Assembly: GCF_015210005.1 (NCBI RefSeq)
Contig: NZ_MU158698.1
Span: 1,909,479 to 1,973,478, forward strand
DNA length: 64,000 nt
From: Sphingobacterium hungaricum
GTDB lineage: Bacteria; Bacteroidota; Bacteroidia; Sphingobacteriales; Sphingobacteriaceae
Direction: 5' to 3'
Part shown: positions 53,656-62,679 of the stretch, piece after piece
How the letters are laid out: every line of letters starts with the position of its first letter
Numbering within the stretch: position 1 is the first letter of the stretch
Notes under the pieces: model-generated
Database searches by the model: none
What the model was told of the DNA's origin: nothing
Seen by the model: only the letters and a program-made list of their open reading frames with translations
Translations under genes and position numbers: made by a program

Positions 53656-54036
53656 ATGCTCAAATACGCAATCATCCTATTTCTTGTATTCAACGTAGCT
53701 CTTAAAGGTATTGGTCAGACTGTTTATACTACACCTTCTGGCAAGAAATACCATACCGCTACTTGCCATCATATAAAGAATGTCTCGCATAAAAGGACAT
53801 TAGTAGATGCAGAAAAATTGGGGTTCACACCATGTTCCCAATGCAACCCTAAACAGCAAGAACAAGCAGGATTTGTATCGACGCCTAGCAGTGGCGGGCT
53901 CGGAATTAAACGAGGGGAAGCAAGGGGAATAAAGTCAATTGCTACCCAATGCAAAGCGATTGCAAAGTCAACAGGTAAGCGATGCAAGCACATGACCAAA
54001 AATGTGAATGGCTATTGTGCACAACACGAACAATAA
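53656..54036 (+). CDS. small exported protein with two cysteine-rich motifs
   Basis: A 126-residue protein with a signal peptide (about 1-20). The first half matches a short module seen at the end of secreted nucleases and in small proteins: GKKYHTATCHHI...GFTPCSQCNP, a possible zinc site of one His/Cys pair and CxxC. After a Gly/Ser linker (about 75-90) the second module, CKAIAKSTGKRCKHMTKN..GYCAQH, has three Cys and a His, again zinc-finger-like. No catalytic domain is present. It might bind nucleic acid or metal outside the cytoplasm; function unknown. Confidence 0.6.
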   Translation: MLKYAIILFLVFNVALKGIGQTVYTTPSGKKYHTATCHHIKNVSHKRTLVDAEKLGFTPCSQCNPKQQEQAGFVSTPSSGGLGIKRGEARGIKSIATQCKAIAKSTGKRCKHMTKNVNGYCAQHEQ

Positions 54037-54077
54037 TGTCACTGTAAGACTTCCATAACGTTTGCAACGCATTTGAC

Positions 54078-54108
54078 AAAAAAATCCCCCTAGATTTGCT
54101 AGAGGGAT
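54078..54108 (-). terminator. terminator of the nucleoside transporter operon
   Basis: On the minus strand ATCCCTCTAG / CTAGGGGGAT (complement of 54084-54108, one mismatch, 5-base loop) is followed by a T-run (A-run at 54078-54084). It lies about 22 bases past the transporter stop. Confidence 0.8.
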
Positions 54109-54129
54109 AGATAATTATTTGTTTTAAAA

Positions 54130-55377
54130 TTATGTAATCTCGTCTGTACGCGTATGCTTATGCTTGAATAAGAATGAGAATAAGAACGCGATAATTAAGG
54201 AGTAGAAAGCAAAGCAAAGCCAAATTTCAGTCCACATCATGTTTCCATTTGGATCGGTTAAGAAATGTTCAATGGCATAACCAGAAGCATAACTTCCCAA
54301 TATCGCACCAAAACCATTGGTCATCATCATAAACATTCCCTGAGCGGATGAGCGGATAGCAGGGGAGGTATTTGTTTCTACGAATAAAGAACCTGAAATA
54401 TTAAAGAAGTCGAAAGCCATTCCGTAAATAATACACGACATAATAATCATCCATAATCCTCCTGCAGGATCGGAATAAGCCAATAATCCGAAGCGCAACA
54501 CCCAAGCCAGCATGCTGATCAGCATCACTTGTTTAATGCCGAATTTCTTTAAAAAGAATGGGATGGCTAAGATAAATAAGGTCTCAGAAATCTGTGATAT
54601 CGACATCACGATGGTTGAATTCTTAACGATCAATGAGTCTGCATATTCTGGGTACTCTCCAAAATGCGATAGAAAAGTGTCGCCATACATGTTCGTTAAT
54701 TGCAGCGCAGCACCTAAAAACATGGAGAATACAAAGAAAAGCGCCATTTTGTAATCAGAAAAAAGCTTGAACGCTTTCAGTCCGATCGCTTCCGAGAAGC
54801 TTTTGCTCTTATCGCTGATCCGCATTGGCGGACTTGCGGGCAAGGTTAAAGCATAAGCGCCTAATGCAAATGCACCAATGGCCGCAATGTAAAATTGACC
54901 TTCCGTCGCTTTATTTCCGGATAGATTTGTAATCCACATCGCTGCAATAAAACCTACCGTTCCCCAAACACGTATCGGAGGATAATATTTTACGACATCT
55001 AAATTGTTTTTCTGCAAGACAGAATATGCAATGGCGTTGGATAGCGCAATGGTTGGCATATAGCAAAACATGGCGGCTAGCATAATCCAGAAAAACAGAT
55101 TAGGATCCGTCACTTGGGTAAGATAAACTAATGCAACCCCATATAACAAATGAAGCAAGGCGTACAGACGCTCGGCATTAATCCATTTATCGGCAATAAT
55201 TCCCGACAACGTCGGCATCACTAACGACGCCAATCCCATCGTCGAAAAAATAGCTCCAAATTCGGTAGCAGTACCAATTTTATTTTCAAACCAATAAACA
55301 CCAATGGTAATGAGCCATGCACCCCAAACAAAAAATTGCAAGAAGCTCATGATGGTCAGACGTAGCTGTATAGACAT
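54130..55377 (-). CDS. nucleoside:H+ symporter family MFS transporter
   Basis: A 415-residue inner membrane protein with about 12 predicted helices. The N-terminus (SIQLRLTIMSFLQFFVWGAW) and the segments ENKIGTATEFGAIFSTMGLASLVMP and RVWGTVGFIAAMW match the NupG/XapB-like nucleoside symporter branch of the major facilitator superfamily. It probably imports nucleosides with protons. It lies 21 bases downstream of the bifunctional-nuclease gene, in one unit. The exact nucleoside is not evident. Confidence 0.85.
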   Translation of the reverse strand: MSIQLRLTIMSFLQFFVWGAWLITIGVYWFENKIGTATEFGAIFSTMGLASLVMPTLSGIIADKWINAERLYALLHLLYGVALVYLTQVTDPNLFFWIMLAAMFCYMPTIALSNAIAYSVLQKNNLDVVKYYPPIRVWGTVGFIAAMWITNLSGNKATEGQFYIAAIGAFALGAYALTLPASPPMRISDKSKSFSEAIGLKAFKLFSDYKMALFFVFSMFLGAALQLTNMYGDTFLSHFGEYPEYADSLIVKNSTIVMSISQISETLFILAIPFFLKKFGIKQVMLISMLAWVLRFGLLAYSDPAGGLWMIIMSCIIYGMAFDFFNISGSLFVETNTSPAIRSSAQGMFMMMTNGFGAILGSYASGYAIEHFLTDPNGNMMWTEIWLCFAFYSLIIAFLFSFLFKHKHTRTDEIT

Positions 55378-55398
55378 AAAGTATGTTAGGTAATAATA

Positions 55399-56028
55399 TT
55401 ATAATTTGCGTCTTTCGATTTCATCGCGGATTTTGGCAGCGGCTTCATATTGCTCGTTTTCCAATGCCTTGTCCAATGTTTTTTCAAGTTGGTCGTTCGT
55501 AAGTGATGTATAAGCAGACGTTTCTTTTTGCTTTTCTACCGGTTTTTCTTTTTGCGGTTCGTCCTGAATATTTTTTAATTCAATATTCTCAATGTTTTCC
55601 AAGAAGGCAAAATCATTGCTCTCGATTACAATGCCTGCGGCATCCATAATAAAGTCATAGGTGTAAATCGGGCAACCAAATCGGATGCCTAAAGCAACGG
55701 CATCAGATGTTCTTGCGTCGATTTCTGTCGTTTTCTCCGTTGTTTTGCACAACAATTTCGCGAAGAAAATTCCGTCCACTAAATTGTAAATCAATACTTC
55801 TTCCAGACGAATGCTAAATTCATCAGCAAAAGATTTAAACAAATCGTGGGTGAGCGGGCGGCTAGTACTTACTTTTTCTATCTCAATAGCAATGGCTTGC
55901 GCTTCAAAACCACCGATGATAATTGGCAATCTTCTATTTCCATCCACTTCTCCTAGAACCAGGGCATAAGCGCCCGACTGTGTTTGGCTGTAGGATATTC
56001 CAACGATATTTAGCTTAATTTTCTTCAT
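55399..56028 (-). CDS. bifunctional nuclease family protein with UVR motif
   Basis: A 209-residue cytosolic protein. Residues about 5-140 form the BFN/DUF151 domain (GEVDGNRRLPIIIGGFEAQAIAIEIE, DARTSDAVALGIRFGCPIY), found in plant and thermophile proteins with DNase/RNase activity. After an acidic linker (about 150-175) a UvrB/UvrC motif closes the protein (LEKTLDKALENEQYEAAAKIRDEI, given as about 179-202), a helical pair used for protein contacts. The BFN plus UVR layout is common in Bacteroidota. It precedes the nucleoside transporter by 21 bases; a link to nucleic acid degradation and nucleoside use is inferred. Confidence 0.85.
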   Translation of the reverse strand: MKKIKLNIVGISYSQTQSGAYALVLGEVDGNRRLPIIIGGFEAQAIAIEIEKVSTSRPLTHDLFKSFADEFSIRLEEVLIYNLVDGIFFAKLLCKTTEKTTEIDARTSDAVALGIRFGCPIYTYDFIMDAAGIVIESNDFAFLENIENIELKNIQDEPQKEKPVEKQKETSAYTSLTNDQLEKTLDKALENEQYEAAAKIRDEIERRKL

Positions 56029-56072
56029 TCTTAACGACCTTAAGATAGTACAAATATGTAAATATTAAAGCC

Positions 56073-56116
56073 AAAAAAAAAGTGGCCTACCATTTTTTTA
56101 AAAATTAAGGCCACTT
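56073..56116 (-). terminator. terminator of the etfBA operon
   Basis: The inverted repeat AAGTGGCCT / AGGCCACTT (56080-56088, 56108-56116) has a 19-base loop with A/T tracts. On the minus strand it is followed by a T-run (A-run at 56073-56080). It begins 28 bases past the etfA stop. Confidence 0.8.
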
Positions 56117-56143
56117 CTGGATTCACTGTTTAGTTTAATTCTT

Positions 56144-57118
56144 TTAACTATTCTTAAATTTCTTTAAAGCTTCTGTTAATTTTGGAACCACCTCAAATGC
56201 GTCACCTACGATTCCATAATCTGCCACTTTGAAGAACGGCGCTTCTGGGTCTTTGTTGATGACAACAATCGTTTTCGATGAACTTACACCCGCTAAATGC
56301 TGGATTGCGCCAGAAATACCGATTGCAATGTATAAGTTAGGGCTGACCACGATGCCGGTTTGGCCTACGTGTTCAGAATGTGGCCTCCAATCAGCATCGG
56401 ATACGGGTTTTGAACAAGCTGTAGCAGCGCCCAAAACCTCCGCTAATTCCTCAATAATTCCCCAGTTTTCCGGACCCTTTAATCCGCGACCAGCAGAAAC
56501 TACGATTTCAGCCTCCGGCAAAGAAATTTTATCAGTAGCACGAACAATCTCTTTGACAATCACCGAAAAATCATCCTGATTTAAACTAGGCGTAAACGAT
56601 TCAATCGTTGCTGAACCGCCAGTTTCTTTAACCTCATACGAATTCGGATTCACAGCAATGACTTTCACCGCTGTGGTTAATTCTTCGGTGGCGAACGCTT
56701 TGCTCGAGAAAGCAGATTTTTTTAGCTTAAATGTATCGCCCGAAATTTCAGGTAACTCAATCGCGCCATCTGCTAAAGCTGCATTCAATTTTGTTGCGAT
56801 GCGTGGTGCCAATCCTTTTCCGCTAAAGGAATTGGATAAGACAACAACTTTTGCTTGTTCTGATTTTGCAGCTTCCGCTAGGATAGAACCGTATGCTTTA
56901 TTAACAAAGTTTTTTAACTGTTCGTTCTGAACATTCAACACTTTGGATGCTCCATAGTTGCCTAATTTGGACAAATTCTCATCAGCGACTTGACCGATTG
57001 AAATTGCAGTTAGCGAATCACCCGTCTGGTCGGCGATTGCTTTTGCATAAGAAACTACTTCGAAGGCTGATTTTTTGAAATCACCTTCAATATTTTCGAC
57101 ATATACTAGAATTGACAT
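56144..57118 (-). CDS. etfA: electron transfer flavoprotein subunit alpha
   Basis: A 324-residue subunit that binds FAD with EtfB and carries electrons from acyl-CoA and other dehydrogenases to the respiratory chain. The N-terminal half is Rossmann-like. The C-terminal FAD domain is clear: VSAGRGLKGPENWGII, PVSDADWRPHSEHVGQTG, LYIAIGISGAIQHLAG and VINKDPEAPFFKVADYGIVGD. All are family hallmarks in order. It is 18 bases downstream of etfB in one operon. Confidence 0.96.
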   Translation of the reverse strand: MSILVYVENIEGDFKKSAFEVVSYAKAIADQTGDSLTAISIGQVADENLSKLGNYGASKVLNVQNEQLKNFVNKAYGSILAEAAKSEQAKVVVLSNSFSGKGLAPRIATKLNAALADGAIELPEISGDTFKLKKSAFSSKAFATEELTTAVKVIAVNPNSYEVKETGGSATIESFTPSLNQDDFSVIVKEIVRATDKISLPEAEIVVSAGRGLKGPENWGIIEELAEVLGAATACSKPVSDADWRPHSEHVGQTGIVVSPNLYIAIGISGAIQHLAGVSSSKTIVVINKDPEAPFFKVADYGIVGDAFEVVPKLTEALKKFKNS

Positions 57119-57136
57119 ATTTCTTGCTGATTATAA

Positions 57137-57874
57137 TTAAATAACTTTTGCCTTGCTGTGTAATAAATTGACCAATTCGTCTACATTGCCAGCATCGACT
57201 AATGTAACTGCTCCGCGCGGAGTCGGTGATTCGTAACCTGTGATTTTAGATAAAACTGTAACGTCTATCGGCTCGATTACATTCAATGGTTTTGTTCTCG
57301 CGCTCATAATCCCTCTCATGTTCGGAATCTTTGGCTCTGCCACACCTTCGGCAGTTCCTACAACAACTGGAAGTGAAGTGCTCACGACTTCTTTTCCGCC
57401 TTCTATTTCTCTTTCAATCGTCGCCTCGTTATTATTTATTGTTAATTTTTTAGCAATAGAAACCGAAGGAAGATTTAATAATTCTGCAACAATCGCAGTA
57501 ACTTGAGTACCGTTGTAATCAATGGACTCTCGGCCTGTCAAAATCAAATCGACAGGATTTTCTTTCACGTAGTTTGCAATTTGATTGGCTACGAACCAAG
57601 CATCTCTCGGCGCAGCATTAATTCGTACGGCTTCATCAGCACCAACTGCCAAAGCTTTTCTTATAGTTGGTTCTGTACTTTGGTCGCCTACGTTAATCAC
57701 CGTTACAGATGCGTTTCCGCCTTCAGCTAGTTCCACAGCTTTTGCCAATGCAATTTCGTCATATGGATTAATAATGTACTGAATTCCATTCGAATTGAAT
57801 GCGGTGTTGTTATCTGTAAACGTTATTTTAGAAGTAGTGTCTGGGACATTACTTATACATACAAGTATTTTCAT
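57137..57874 (-). CDS. etfB: electron transfer flavoprotein subunit beta
   Basis: A 245-residue AMP-binding partner of EtfA. The start at 57874 (MKILVCISNVPDT) is the normal family start and lies after the promoter. A TTG at 57895 lies inside the -7 box. Features: NPYDEIALAKAVEL (about 36-49), VTVINVGDQSTEPTIRKALAVGADEAVRI, and the late PNMRGIMSARTKPL loop. Transcribed first in the etfBA unit. Confidence 0.95.
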   Translation of the reverse strand: MKILVCISNVPDTTSKITFTDNNTAFNSNGIQYIINPYDEIALAKAVELAEGGNASVTVINVGDQSTEPTIRKALAVGADEAVRINAAPRDAWFVANQIANYVKENPVDLILTGRESIDYNGTQVTAIVAELLNLPSVSIAKKLTINNNEATIEREIEGGKEVVSTSLPVVVGTAEGVAEPKIPNMRGIMSARTKPLNVIEPIDVTVLSKITGYESPTPRGAVTLVDAGNVDELVNLLHSKAKVI

Positions 57875-57892
57875 AATTATTAGCGTTTTAAA

Positions 57893-57900
57893 CAAACCTA
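57893..57900 (-). promoter_or_regulatory. -7 promoter element of etfBA
   Basis: The minus strand reads TAGGTTTG, an exact TAnnTTTG, 18 bases before the etfB ATG at 57874. The shared region to the TPR gene at 58184 (about 280 bases after this box) holds only the second promoter and AT-rich sequence. Confidence 0.6.
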
Positions 57901-58157
57901 CTATTTTTAAAATTTATTTCAAAAAAAATTACCTTAAACAAACCAATCAAGCCTATTGATTTATTTTTGCCGAATTTTTAATAAATAGTGTTGTCTGTTT
58001 TTGTTTTGATAAATAAACGTTATTAATGCGCTCTTGTTTTAAATTATTTTCAAATATCGTCGCTTGTGCAAATTGGTCAACACACTGTCATTTTCTATGC
58101 TAGCATAGTAAATTGGTTGTTTTGGAATATTTTCTTTCGTGGCTGATGGTTTAAACT

Positions 58158-58165
58158 TATTTTTG
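58158..58165 (+). promoter_or_regulatory. -7 promoter element of the TPR gene
   Basis: TATTTTTG fits TAnnTTTG and lies 18 bases before the ATG at 58184, which rules out the longer GTG-started frame from 58139. Confidence 0.55.
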
Positions 58166-58183
58166 AAGCTAAATAGATTATTG

Positions 58184-58516
58184 ATGAATAGGATTGAAGA
58201 AATACATAAGTTTTTAGAAGAAACACCCAATGACCCGTTTTTACATTACGCACTGACGATGGAATACGTTAAGCTTGAAGAATTGGATACAGCAAGAGAT
58301 TTGTTTCAAAAACTAGTGGATGAATATGGAGATTATGTAGGCACGTATTATCATTTTGGAAAGTTGCTCGAGAAAGTAAATGAAAAGGATTATGCCTTAA
58401 CTATTTATCAAAAAGGAATAGAAATAGCTCGCAGCAAGCGGAATTTTCATGCGCTGAATGAATTGCAAGGCGCTTACAATTTAGCCTCTGGATTGGATGA
58501 AGATGATGACTATTAA
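58184..58516 (+). CDS. small TPR-repeat protein
   Basis: A 110-residue soluble protein made of two to three tetratricopeptide-like helix pairs (FLHYALTMEYVKLEELDTARDLF, YYHFGKLLEKVNEKDYALTIYQ) with an acidic tail DEDDDY. No signal peptide. It probably mediates protein contacts. It is widespread in Bacteroidota as a small TPR protein of unknown partner. The start is chosen from the promoter position. Confidence 0.75.
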   Translation: MNRIEEIHKFLEETPNDPFLHYALTMEYVKLEELDTARDLFQKLVDEYGDYVGTYYHFGKLLEKVNEKDYALTIYQKGIEIARSKRNFHALNELQGAYNLASGLDEDDDY

Positions 58517-58584
58517 TCGCTAATCCTGCACTGTAAGGTCAATCGTGGTATCTTTTTTGTATCCTTAGTGTATATCATTTTATA

Positions 58585-58992
58585 ATGCGCATACAACTAA
58601 TAGTCATATCCCTTCTTTTATTTACGTTCACTGGATGTTTAAATAACAAGTCTAATGTCAACCAAAAGGATGCATATGAGGATAATGCGTTTAAAACTGT
58701 AAATCTTATCGGCACTTATGAAGGAAGCCTTCCCTGTGCTGATTGCGATGCGATAACAACATTATTGACCTTAAACCAAGATAAAACATACATAATGACT
58801 TATGTTTATTCTGGGAAAAGTGCCGAAACGTTTGAGAAAAAGGGCAATTGGAAGGTGGATAAAGGAATCTTGATTTTGGATGGAGAAGATTATTTCTATA
58901 AAATTGGTAATAATTTCATTACACAACTAGATTTGTCGGGGAAAGAAATTTCTGGGCCATTAGCAGAAAAATACCAGCTAAAGAAACTATAG
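58585..58992 (+). CDS. NlpE-like lipoprotein (copper homeostasis/envelope stress type)
   Basis: A 135-residue lipoprotein. Lipobox FTGC with Cys18. The mature part is a single NlpE N-terminal domain: GTYEGSLPCADCDAITTLLTL (about 43-63) with the CxxC pair C51 and C54, then the TYIMTYVYSG and KGNWKVDKGILIL strands of the small barrel. In E. coli NlpE signals envelope and copper stress through Cpx. Bacteroidota lack Cpx, so a copper-binding or redox-linked role is more likely here. A terminator follows. Confidence 0.82.
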   Translation: MRIQLIVISLLLFTFTGCLNNKSNVNQKDAYEDNAFKTVNLIGTYEGSLPCADCDAITTLLTLNQDKTYIMTYVYSGKSAETFEKKGNWKVDKGILILDGEDYFYKIGNNFITQLDLSGKEISGPLAEKYQLKKL

Positions 58993-58994
58993 AA

Positions 58995-59022
58995 AAAAAG
59001 AGAAGTTGCCTTCTCTTTTTTT
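58995..59022. terminator. terminator between nlpE-like gene and cysteine desulfurase
   Basis: AAAAAGAGAAG / CTTCTCTTTTT (58995-59005, 59010-59020), a perfect 11-bp stem with 4-base loop and A/T runs on both sides, suited to end both converging transcripts. Confidence 0.88.
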
Positions 59023-59037
59023 CGTTATATGCTATAT

Positions 59038-60168
59038 CTATTTAGAACAAAGTTCTTTTAATTTCTGAACAACAAAATCAATCTCTTCTTTTGTATTGTT
59101 CTTGCTGAAGGAGAAACGAACCGATGGACGTTTTGGGTCAGCCCCGATACCCGATAACACATGTGAACCGATATCTGAACCCGAACTGCAAGCGCTTCCG
59201 CCTGAAGCCGAAATTCCATTGATATCTAGATTGAACAGCAGCATATCTGAAATATTTGTACAAGGAAGGGAAACGTTCAAAACGGTATATAACGATTTGC
59301 TAGCTTCTGTTACACCATTAAATCGAACATCAGGAATCTCATTTAGCAAAGATTCTTTCATATAGTCTTTTAAACTTTGAATGTAATTTTGGTGCTCTTC
59401 CATTTCTTCGTAAGAAATTTCTAAGGCTTTCGCCAGACCAACGATTCCGTACACATTTTCAGTTCCTCCGCGCATATTTCGTTCCTGAGCACCTCCATAA
59501 ATCATCGGTTTGATTTTATTTTTGCCATTCACATATAAAAATCCGACACCTTTTGGCCCGTGAAATTTATGGCCTGCACCAGTGATGAAATCTATTTTTA
59601 GAGTGGATAAATCATGCGGATAATGTCCCATTGTTTGCACCGTGTCCGAATGAAATATGGCATTGTATTGTTGACAAAGTTCAGATACTTTCTGCAAATC
59701 CGTGATGTTCCCCAGCTCATTATTTGCATGCATAATGGAAACCAATGTTCTTGGGTTTTTAGCAAGTAATTCTTCCAAATGCACCAAATCAATATTTCCT
59801 TCGGCATCTACATTCAGAATATCCAAATGGATTTTCCCCAATTTTTCCATTTCCTCTAAAGTATGCAAAACAGCGTGATGCTCAATCGGAGAAGTGATGG
59901 CATGAGAAAGTTTAAAATCCTCAATCGAACGGACAATTGCCATGTTGTCGGCTTCTGTTCCTCCAGATGTGAAGAATATCTCTGAAGGCGACGCATGCAA
60001 TAAATTAGCAATTGTTTTACGCGCTCGCTCGACGATAGATTTAACTTGTCTACCGTGACCGTGGATGGAGGAAGGGTTTCCGAAATTATTCTGTAAAGCG
60101 TCTACCATGACCTCGATGACACGTGGGTCAATAGGGGTAGTCGCTGCATTGTCTAAATATACTTGCAT
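59038..60168 (-). CDS. cysteine desulfurase (NifS/IscS family)
   Basis: A 376-residue PLP enzyme that takes sulfur from cysteine for Fe-S clusters or tRNA thiolation. The N-terminus YLDNAATTPIDPRV, the PLP lysine K201 (GAGHKFHGPKG), SDTVQTMGH, and the mobile-loop cysteine C327 (GGSACSSGS) are all present. The mobile loop and length place it with the group I (IscS/NifS-like) enzymes. It is not next to iscU or suf genes. Its promoter box is only 5 bases from the ATG, so the mRNA is probably leaderless. Confidence 0.9.
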   Translation of the reverse strand: MQVYLDNAATTPIDPRVIEVMVDALQNNFGNPSSIHGHGRQVKSIVERARKTIANLLHASPSEIFFTSGGTEADNMAIVRSIEDFKLSHAITSPIEHHAVLHTLEEMEKLGKIHLDILNVDAEGNIDLVHLEELLAKNPRTLVSIMHANNELGNITDLQKVSELCQQYNAIFHSDTVQTMGHYPHDLSTLKIDFITGAGHKFHGPKGVGFLYVNGKNKIKPMIYGGAQERNMRGGTENVYGIVGLAKALEISYEEMEEHQNYIQSLKDYMKESLLNEIPDVRFNGVTEASKSLYTVLNVSLPCTNISDMLLFNLDINGISASGGSACSSGSDIGSHVLSGIGADPKRPSVRFSFSKNNTKEEIDFVVQKLKELCSK

Positions 60169-60173
60169 GGCTA

Positions 60174-60181
60174 CAAAATTA
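60174..60181 (-). promoter_or_regulatory. -7 promoter element of the cysteine desulfurase gene (leaderless)
   Basis: The minus strand reads TAATTTTG (exact TAnnTTTG), with only 5 bases between it and the ATG at 60168. Initiation at or beside the A of ATG is expected. Confidence 0.55.
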
Positions 60182-60200
60182 AAGAAAGATTATGATAATA

Positions 60201-61814
60201 TTATCTTCGAATTATTTTTTGTCGAATTATCAATCCTGCTGATAATAAAGAGATTATGGTAAAAATATAGACTATTAAATCACCCGATTTTGTATAAAAT
60301 GTCAAATTTTCATTCAGATTGATTTCGTGGGCAAGTGCTGTTGGAACCCACCATTGTGTTTTCGCCACAACATCGCCTCGCTGATTAATAAAAGCTGAAA
60401 TTCCGGTGTTTGCAGAACGGACGACCCATCTGCGATTTTCTATCGCTCTAAGTTTTGCATACTGCAAATGCTGGTCTTTTCCAGACGTGTTTCCCCACCA
60501 GCCGTCATTCGTGACAACAGCGATAAACTGCGCGCCTTTTTTGACATACTGCGCAACATAATCACCCCAAATGGATTCGTAGCAAATCACTGGCGCTACG
60601 CCGATTCCGCTTTGCGCATAAAATACTGAAGGTTCATCCTGACTTCCATAACCACCTGTCGTTCCGCCAAAGTGTTTGAATAAAGGTTTTAGGAAAGACA
60701 AGGCTTCGCCGAATGGCATCTGCTCCACACCTGGAACAAGTTTGGATTTATGGTAAAACTGCAGTTTCGTAGAGTTATCAATTAAAACCGCCGCATTAAA
60801 ATTATCAACGAAGACATCCCCATAAGGTCTGGCTGTTTTCGTTTGTGGATTATCATAAATCTGTATGCTTTCTATTCCGGATAATACGCTGCCATTGCGA
60901 AAGCTATCCAAAAAATTAACGACCTTGTTGTATGAAGGATGGCTTCTGAAATCTTCTTCATTAATCCAGCTTGAGGAAGAAATTGCAGTTTCAGGCCATA
61001 AGAAGAATTCGGTATTTGGTTTCGCAACTGATTTCGACAATTGAATCAACAAATCCAATTGTTCTTCAGCTGGCATGGAAGTGAATTTTTCTGTCGGGTC
61101 AATATTGGGTTGCACCGTCACCACTTCCGATGGATTGATGTGTTCTTCATAGGTTGAATATTGAAGAATAGAAATAAATGCCGGAAGAACAACAGCCGAT
61201 GCAAAAGCAATTGTCAATTTCGTATTGCTAATAGCCGACACTTTGTTTTTCTTCTGCCAATACAGTAAAAATCCTAACACGTTACAAGTCCAAATCCAAA
61301 GCGTTCCACCATACACACCTGTATACTCATACCATTGAACTAATTGATGCGTATTCGCAAATCCATTGCCTAACGTCATCCATGGAAAAGCTAAATCCCA
61401 AGATTGGTGCAAACATTCATACGCAACCCAAAAGGCAACTAAGCCAACAAAACTAAGTGCAATGCCTTGGCTTTTGCGAAGCTGATAATATAATCGAAAT
61501 GCAGTAGCCATCAATAAAGGAGCTAGGGCATAAGGAATCAACGAAATCAACAAGGATGGAATTGTTGGAAGAAAAGCATTCATGGAATTAAAGACCCAAT
61601 AAATGCTCGCGGTATTCCAAACCAATCCAGCTACGAACGTGACTAAAAATATTTTAGCACCTTTTTTATTATAATTTCCACGAATGATATTTTCGACGGA
61701 AACCAACAAAGGGACAAAAGCGATTAACAATAAAATCCCTGTAAAAGGCATCGGTGGCCATGCTAACCAAAGTAAAAAGGCACTTAAAAGTGCCAATAAA
61801 TAATTTGTTCTCAC
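60201..61814 (-). CDS. lnt: apolipoprotein N-acyltransferase
   Basis: Adds the third acyl chain to lipoproteins in the inner membrane, completing maturation of the many lipoproteins seen in this window. The 537-residue protein has about 6-7 N-terminal membrane helices (to about 210) and a periplasmic carbon-nitrogen hydrolase domain (about 225-500). The catalytic residues are E in LWPETAIS, K in YHKSKLVPG and C in VICYESIWGD. A last membrane segment lies near 513-530. It follows the SHOCT protein gene by 5 bases. Confidence 0.92.
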   Translation of the reverse strand: MRTNYLLALLSAFLLWLAWPPMPFTGILLLIAFVPLLVSVENIIRGNYNKKGAKIFLVTFVAGLVWNTASIYWVFNSMNAFLPTIPSLLISLIPYALAPLLMATAFRLYYQLRKSQGIALSFVGLVAFWVAYECLHQSWDLAFPWMTLGNGFANTHQLVQWYEYTGVYGGTLWIWTCNVLGFLLYWQKKNKVSAISNTKLTIAFASAVVLPAFISILQYSTYEEHINPSEVVTVQPNIDPTEKFTSMPAEEQLDLLIQLSKSVAKPNTEFFLWPETAISSSSWINEEDFRSHPSYNKVVNFLDSFRNGSVLSGIESIQIYDNPQTKTARPYGDVFVDNFNAAVLIDNSTKLQFYHKSKLVPGVEQMPFGEALSFLKPLFKHFGGTTGGYGSQDEPSVFYAQSGIGVAPVICYESIWGDYVAQYVKKGAQFIAVVTNDGWWGNTSGKDQHLQYAKLRAIENRRWVVRSANTGISAFINQRGDVVAKTQWWVPTALAHEINLNENLTFYTKSGDLIVYIFTIISLLSAGLIIRQKIIRR

Positions 61815-61819
61815 TAATC

Positions 61820-62605
61820 CTATAATTGGTCTAATAAATCCGATTTCTTGTTTTCATATTCCGCCTGAGTAATGAGCTGTTTGTCATACAATGTTTTTAG
61901 CTTTTTCAGCTTCACGGTAATCTCATCGTCTTCCTCTTTAACAGGAGCAGGAGCTGGCGCAGGAGGAATTATTGCCGGCGCGGGCGGAGTTGAAGAATAG
62001 CTCGGTGTCGAAGCCTGGAAACTTTCTTCCGACTTGTTCGCTAAGCGTTCGTTCAAAGTTTCTGGTCTTTTTGTTTCTTCATCAAAAAAACTAACACGCT
62101 TGATTTGCTCAGGTTCAGTCGCTGGAACAACCGGAGTTGGGGTAGTAGGAGCAGGAGGAGTTGGAGTTGCCTGAAAAGCTGGCTTTTCGGGAGCTTTGAT
62201 GCCTTCCTTCGCATTGGTTTCTTTTTTCTCCAATGACTCTTTAATCAATTGATATAATTTACGCGCCTGAACTTTAGGAATGTAGTCGATGGTCAAATTT
62301 TCCCCCGTAAATGGAATGACCGTAACTTTCGACCCAAAGATTTCTTCTTTAAATGCAATGTCTTTAATATCCGTCCAAGAAAAAATCTCAAAGTTCGTGG
62401 CTAAACCCAACTTGGTAAATTCGCACAAAAAGATGCGTTTATTGCTGACCGTGATGCTATCTGGAAGAATAGTCACAGCTGGTTTCTTTTGCAGAGCAAT
62501 GTAATTGAGCGACTCGCCCGATGTTAGCATGTCAACAATCTTCGCGTAAATCTTTTCGACTACTTTGGAATCTTGTCCATCCTGAATAAATTTATCTATA
62601 CTCAT
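61820..62605 (-). CDS. PH-like and SHOCT domain protein
   Basis: A 261-residue cytosolic protein. The N-terminal 120 residues resemble a bacterial PH-like domain (LPDSITVSNKRIFLCEF, FSWTDIKDIAFKEEIFGSKVTVIPF). It is followed by a long Pro/Ala/Thr-rich flexible linker (about 130-225) and a C-terminal SHOCT motif (KKLKTLYDKQLITQAEYENKK, about 232-252). SHOCT plus PH-like proteins probably form assemblies; their function is not known. It is upstream of lnt, in the same unit. Confidence 0.75.
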   Translation of the reverse strand: MSIDKFIQDGQDSKVVEKIYAKIVDMLTSGESLNYIALQKKPAVTILPDSITVSNKRIFLCEFTKLGLATNFEIFSWTDIKDIAFKEEIFGSKVTVIPFTGENLTIDYIPKVQARKLYQLIKESLEKKETNAKEGIKAPEKPAFQATPTPPAPTTPTPVVPATEPEQIKRVSFFDEETKRPETLNERLANKSEESFQASTPSYSSTPPAPAIIPPAPAPAPVKEEDDEITVKLKKLKTLYDKQLITQAEYENKKSDLLDQL

Positions 62606-62679
62606 TTTATGTGTCTTAAAAATGTGTTTCTATTTGTAAATATAGTAATAGTTAACGATGATGTGGAAAAGGATAAAGA

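Noticed and set aside
57875-57895. Longer N-terminus of EtfB from a TTG
   Set aside because: The TTG lies in the promoter box, and the family begins with MKILV.
58139-58183. Longer N-terminus of the TPR protein from a GTG
   Set aside because: The promoter box lies within it, so this part is not transcribed from that promoter.
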